Source of the DNA: CAYRVF01 sp964427535
Lineage (GTDB): Bacteria > Chloroflexota > Ktedonobacteria > Ktedonobacterales > JADMIN01
Reading direction: 5' to 3'
DNA: 30,928 nucleotides
Assembly (NCBI GenBank): GCA_964427535.1
Contig: CAYRVF010000060.1
Coordinates: 1-30,928 of the forward strand
Position numbers and translations under genes: made by a program. Under the pieces are notes generated by a model that worked only from the letters and a program-made list of their open reading frames with translations, had not been told where the DNA came from and searched no databases. The first letter of the stretch is position 1. Every line of letters starts with the position of its first letter. Positions 30,103-30,928 of the stretch are shown here, one piece after another.

Positions 30103-30396
30103 CTACCAGTTGTAGGGCAGGGCGCTCACCAGCAGCGCGCCAAGGATGCCGAGCGCCCACCACGTGAAAATGAAGGCGACGGTGCTGCTGATATCGACTG
30201 GGCCGACCGACATCGTCGGCAAGCGGCGCCGCACCGGCTCGATGATGGGATCGGTGATGCGCAGGAAAAACAGCGTGATGGGGTTGCCCGGCGGGAATGG
30301 CAGCCATGAGAGCACCATCCGCACGATGAGGCACAGCACCAGCACGGCGAAAAACACTGAGATCAGTGTATGGAGCAGTCCGAGATTCGAGAGCAT
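30103..30396 (-). CDS. yggT: YggT family membrane protein
   Basis: This 97-residue membrane protein has two hydrophobic helices (LISVFFAVLVLCLIVRMVLS and the region TVAFIFTWWALGILGALLV) flanking the conserved FLRITDPIIEPVRRRLP stretch that defines YggT. The family is linked by gene context to envelope assembly, osmotic response or cell division, without proven function. The start at 30396 has GGAGG nine bases upstream; an earlier GTG at 30417 lies before that site. It is upstream of yggU and probably shares its transcript. Confidence 0.9.
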   Translation of the reverse strand: MLSNLGLLHTLISVFFAVLVLCLIVRMVLSWLPFPPGNPITLFFLRITDPIIEPVRRRLPTMSVGPVDISSTVAFIFTWWALGILGALLVSALPYNW

Positions 30397-30468
30397 GGGA
30401 TGAGACCTCCTCAACACGGGCGATGCAGCCTGGAGAGGCCGGACATCGGTCGCCGTGTAGACAGTCTA

Positions 30469-30928
30469 TCACGCCGCCATGCCGGGGGTGTCACCCGTCA
30501 GCACCTCGACGACACGCCGCCGCCAGAGCCGTTTCGAGCGCACGCCCGAGACCTGCATTCCCCGCATGTCGGCCAGCGTGGTGATGTGGCGCTGCACCAC
30601 CTGTCCCAGTGGGCGCGCGGCCACGACCCCCGCGGCTGTGCTGCCGACCGCGCTCGCGACACGCGTGCTCCGCCGGAGCGAGGTGAGGGCGACGAGCGAG
30701 CCCAGCATCACGAGTGAGATGCCGACCGCGAGGTTGGTGCCACAGTTCGGGTGAATTGCCAGGTTGACTTCTCCCGCGCGGAGGCGTTCGAGCGCCTCGC
30801 AGCTGGCACGCCGGACCAGTTCATCGTCGAGGTCGGCGAAGATCACGAAGCCGCGCGAGTTCGAGCGGGCACTCACGGCGAGGCCAGGGATCTCTCGGGC
30901 GAGAATGCTCACGGTCGCGTGCTCCAGC
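30469..30928 (-). CDS. DUF6391-like membrane protein, 5' end beyond the window
   Basis: The frame is open to the right edge, so the N-terminus is missing. It reads LEHATVSILAREIPGLAVSA, then SRGFVIFADLDDELVRRA, AGEVNLAIHPNCGTNLAVG, a hydrophobic helix of about 20 residues (VGISLVMLGSLVALTSL) and a basic tail. The LEHAT and IHPNCGTN motifs recall DUF6391-like proteins, whose conserved His/Cys residues suggest metal binding at the membrane face, although no function is known. An internal GTG at 30912 could be mistaken for the start, but the upstream codons already encode the conserved LEHAT. Stop TGA at 30469. Confidence 0.7.
   Translation of the reverse strand, partial: LEHATVSILAREIPGLAVSARSNSRGFVIFADLDDELVRRASCEALERLRAGEVNLAIHPNCGTNLAVGISLVMLGSLVALTSLRRSTRVASAVGSTAAGVVAARPLGQVVQRHITTLADMRGMQVSGVRSKRLWRRRVVEVLTGDTPGMAA

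Noticed and set aside
1..30928. CRISPR array, prophage or integrase-bearing element
   Set aside because: No regularly spaced direct repeats, phage structural genes, integrase or transposase were found on reading the window.

Overview
The window is a high-GC bacterial chromosome segment, densely packed with single genes and short operons on both strands. There is no phage, plasmid, rRNA or CRISPR signature. Gene content (NRAMP plus a DtxR-type regulator, CapA lipoproteins with Tat-like signals, a roadblock protein, a bacterial translin, glycine-rich RRM protein, DUF6391-like protein, YggT/YggU) and purine-rich Shine-Dalgarno sites suggest Chloroflexota. That placement is inference from family knowledge, not from a marker gene.

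Layout. 1-2473: a 3'-truncated tRNA-Pro(TGG), then the leftward mntR-mntH manganese operon with a clear promoter and a perfect 16-bp inverted-repeat operator. 2474-4120: a rightward acyl-CoA synthetase with its own promoter. 4181-6157: a leftward set of glutaredoxin-like protein, hypothetical protein and glycerate kinase. 6158-9950: noncoding hairpins and a nested palindrome, an acidic hypothetical protein, a small cysteine-containing protein, a TPR protein, and a translin-family protein behind a structured leader. 9951-11363: a UbiA/MenA-like membrane protein lacking its metal motifs, and a small membrane protein. 11364-14318: two gene-poor stretches that share a diverged 55-bp repeat flank a PdxI-type aldo/keto reductase; LarE follows. 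14454-17538: small membrane and anchored proteins, a perfect 20-bp palindrome, and a CapA protein with an N-terminal binding-protein-like part. 17649-19581: a MerR regulator divergent from a roadblock protein, a hairpin-rich noncoding block, and a glycine-rich RRM protein with a long 5' leader. 19993-25845: agmatinase-like ureohydrolase, a convergent membrane protein, threonine ammonia-lyase, a second CapA and a GT4 glycosyltransferase. 25954-28386: PcrA/UvrD helicase with terminator hairpins. 28551-29720: two unrecognised genes in visibly less GC-rich DNA. 29769-30928: YggU, YggT and a DUF6391-like protein that runs off the window.

Most genes are independent housekeeping or accessory units. 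The clearest functional circuit is MntR-controlled manganese uptake. The most unusual items are the translin homologue with acidic active-site positions retained, the hairpin-rich block at 18804-19000, the ureohydrolase with Ser in place of the usual catalytic His, the UbiA-like protein without its aspartate motifs, and the repeat-bearing gene-poor regions around pdxI. No single obviously new multi-gene system could be demonstrated from sequence alone.
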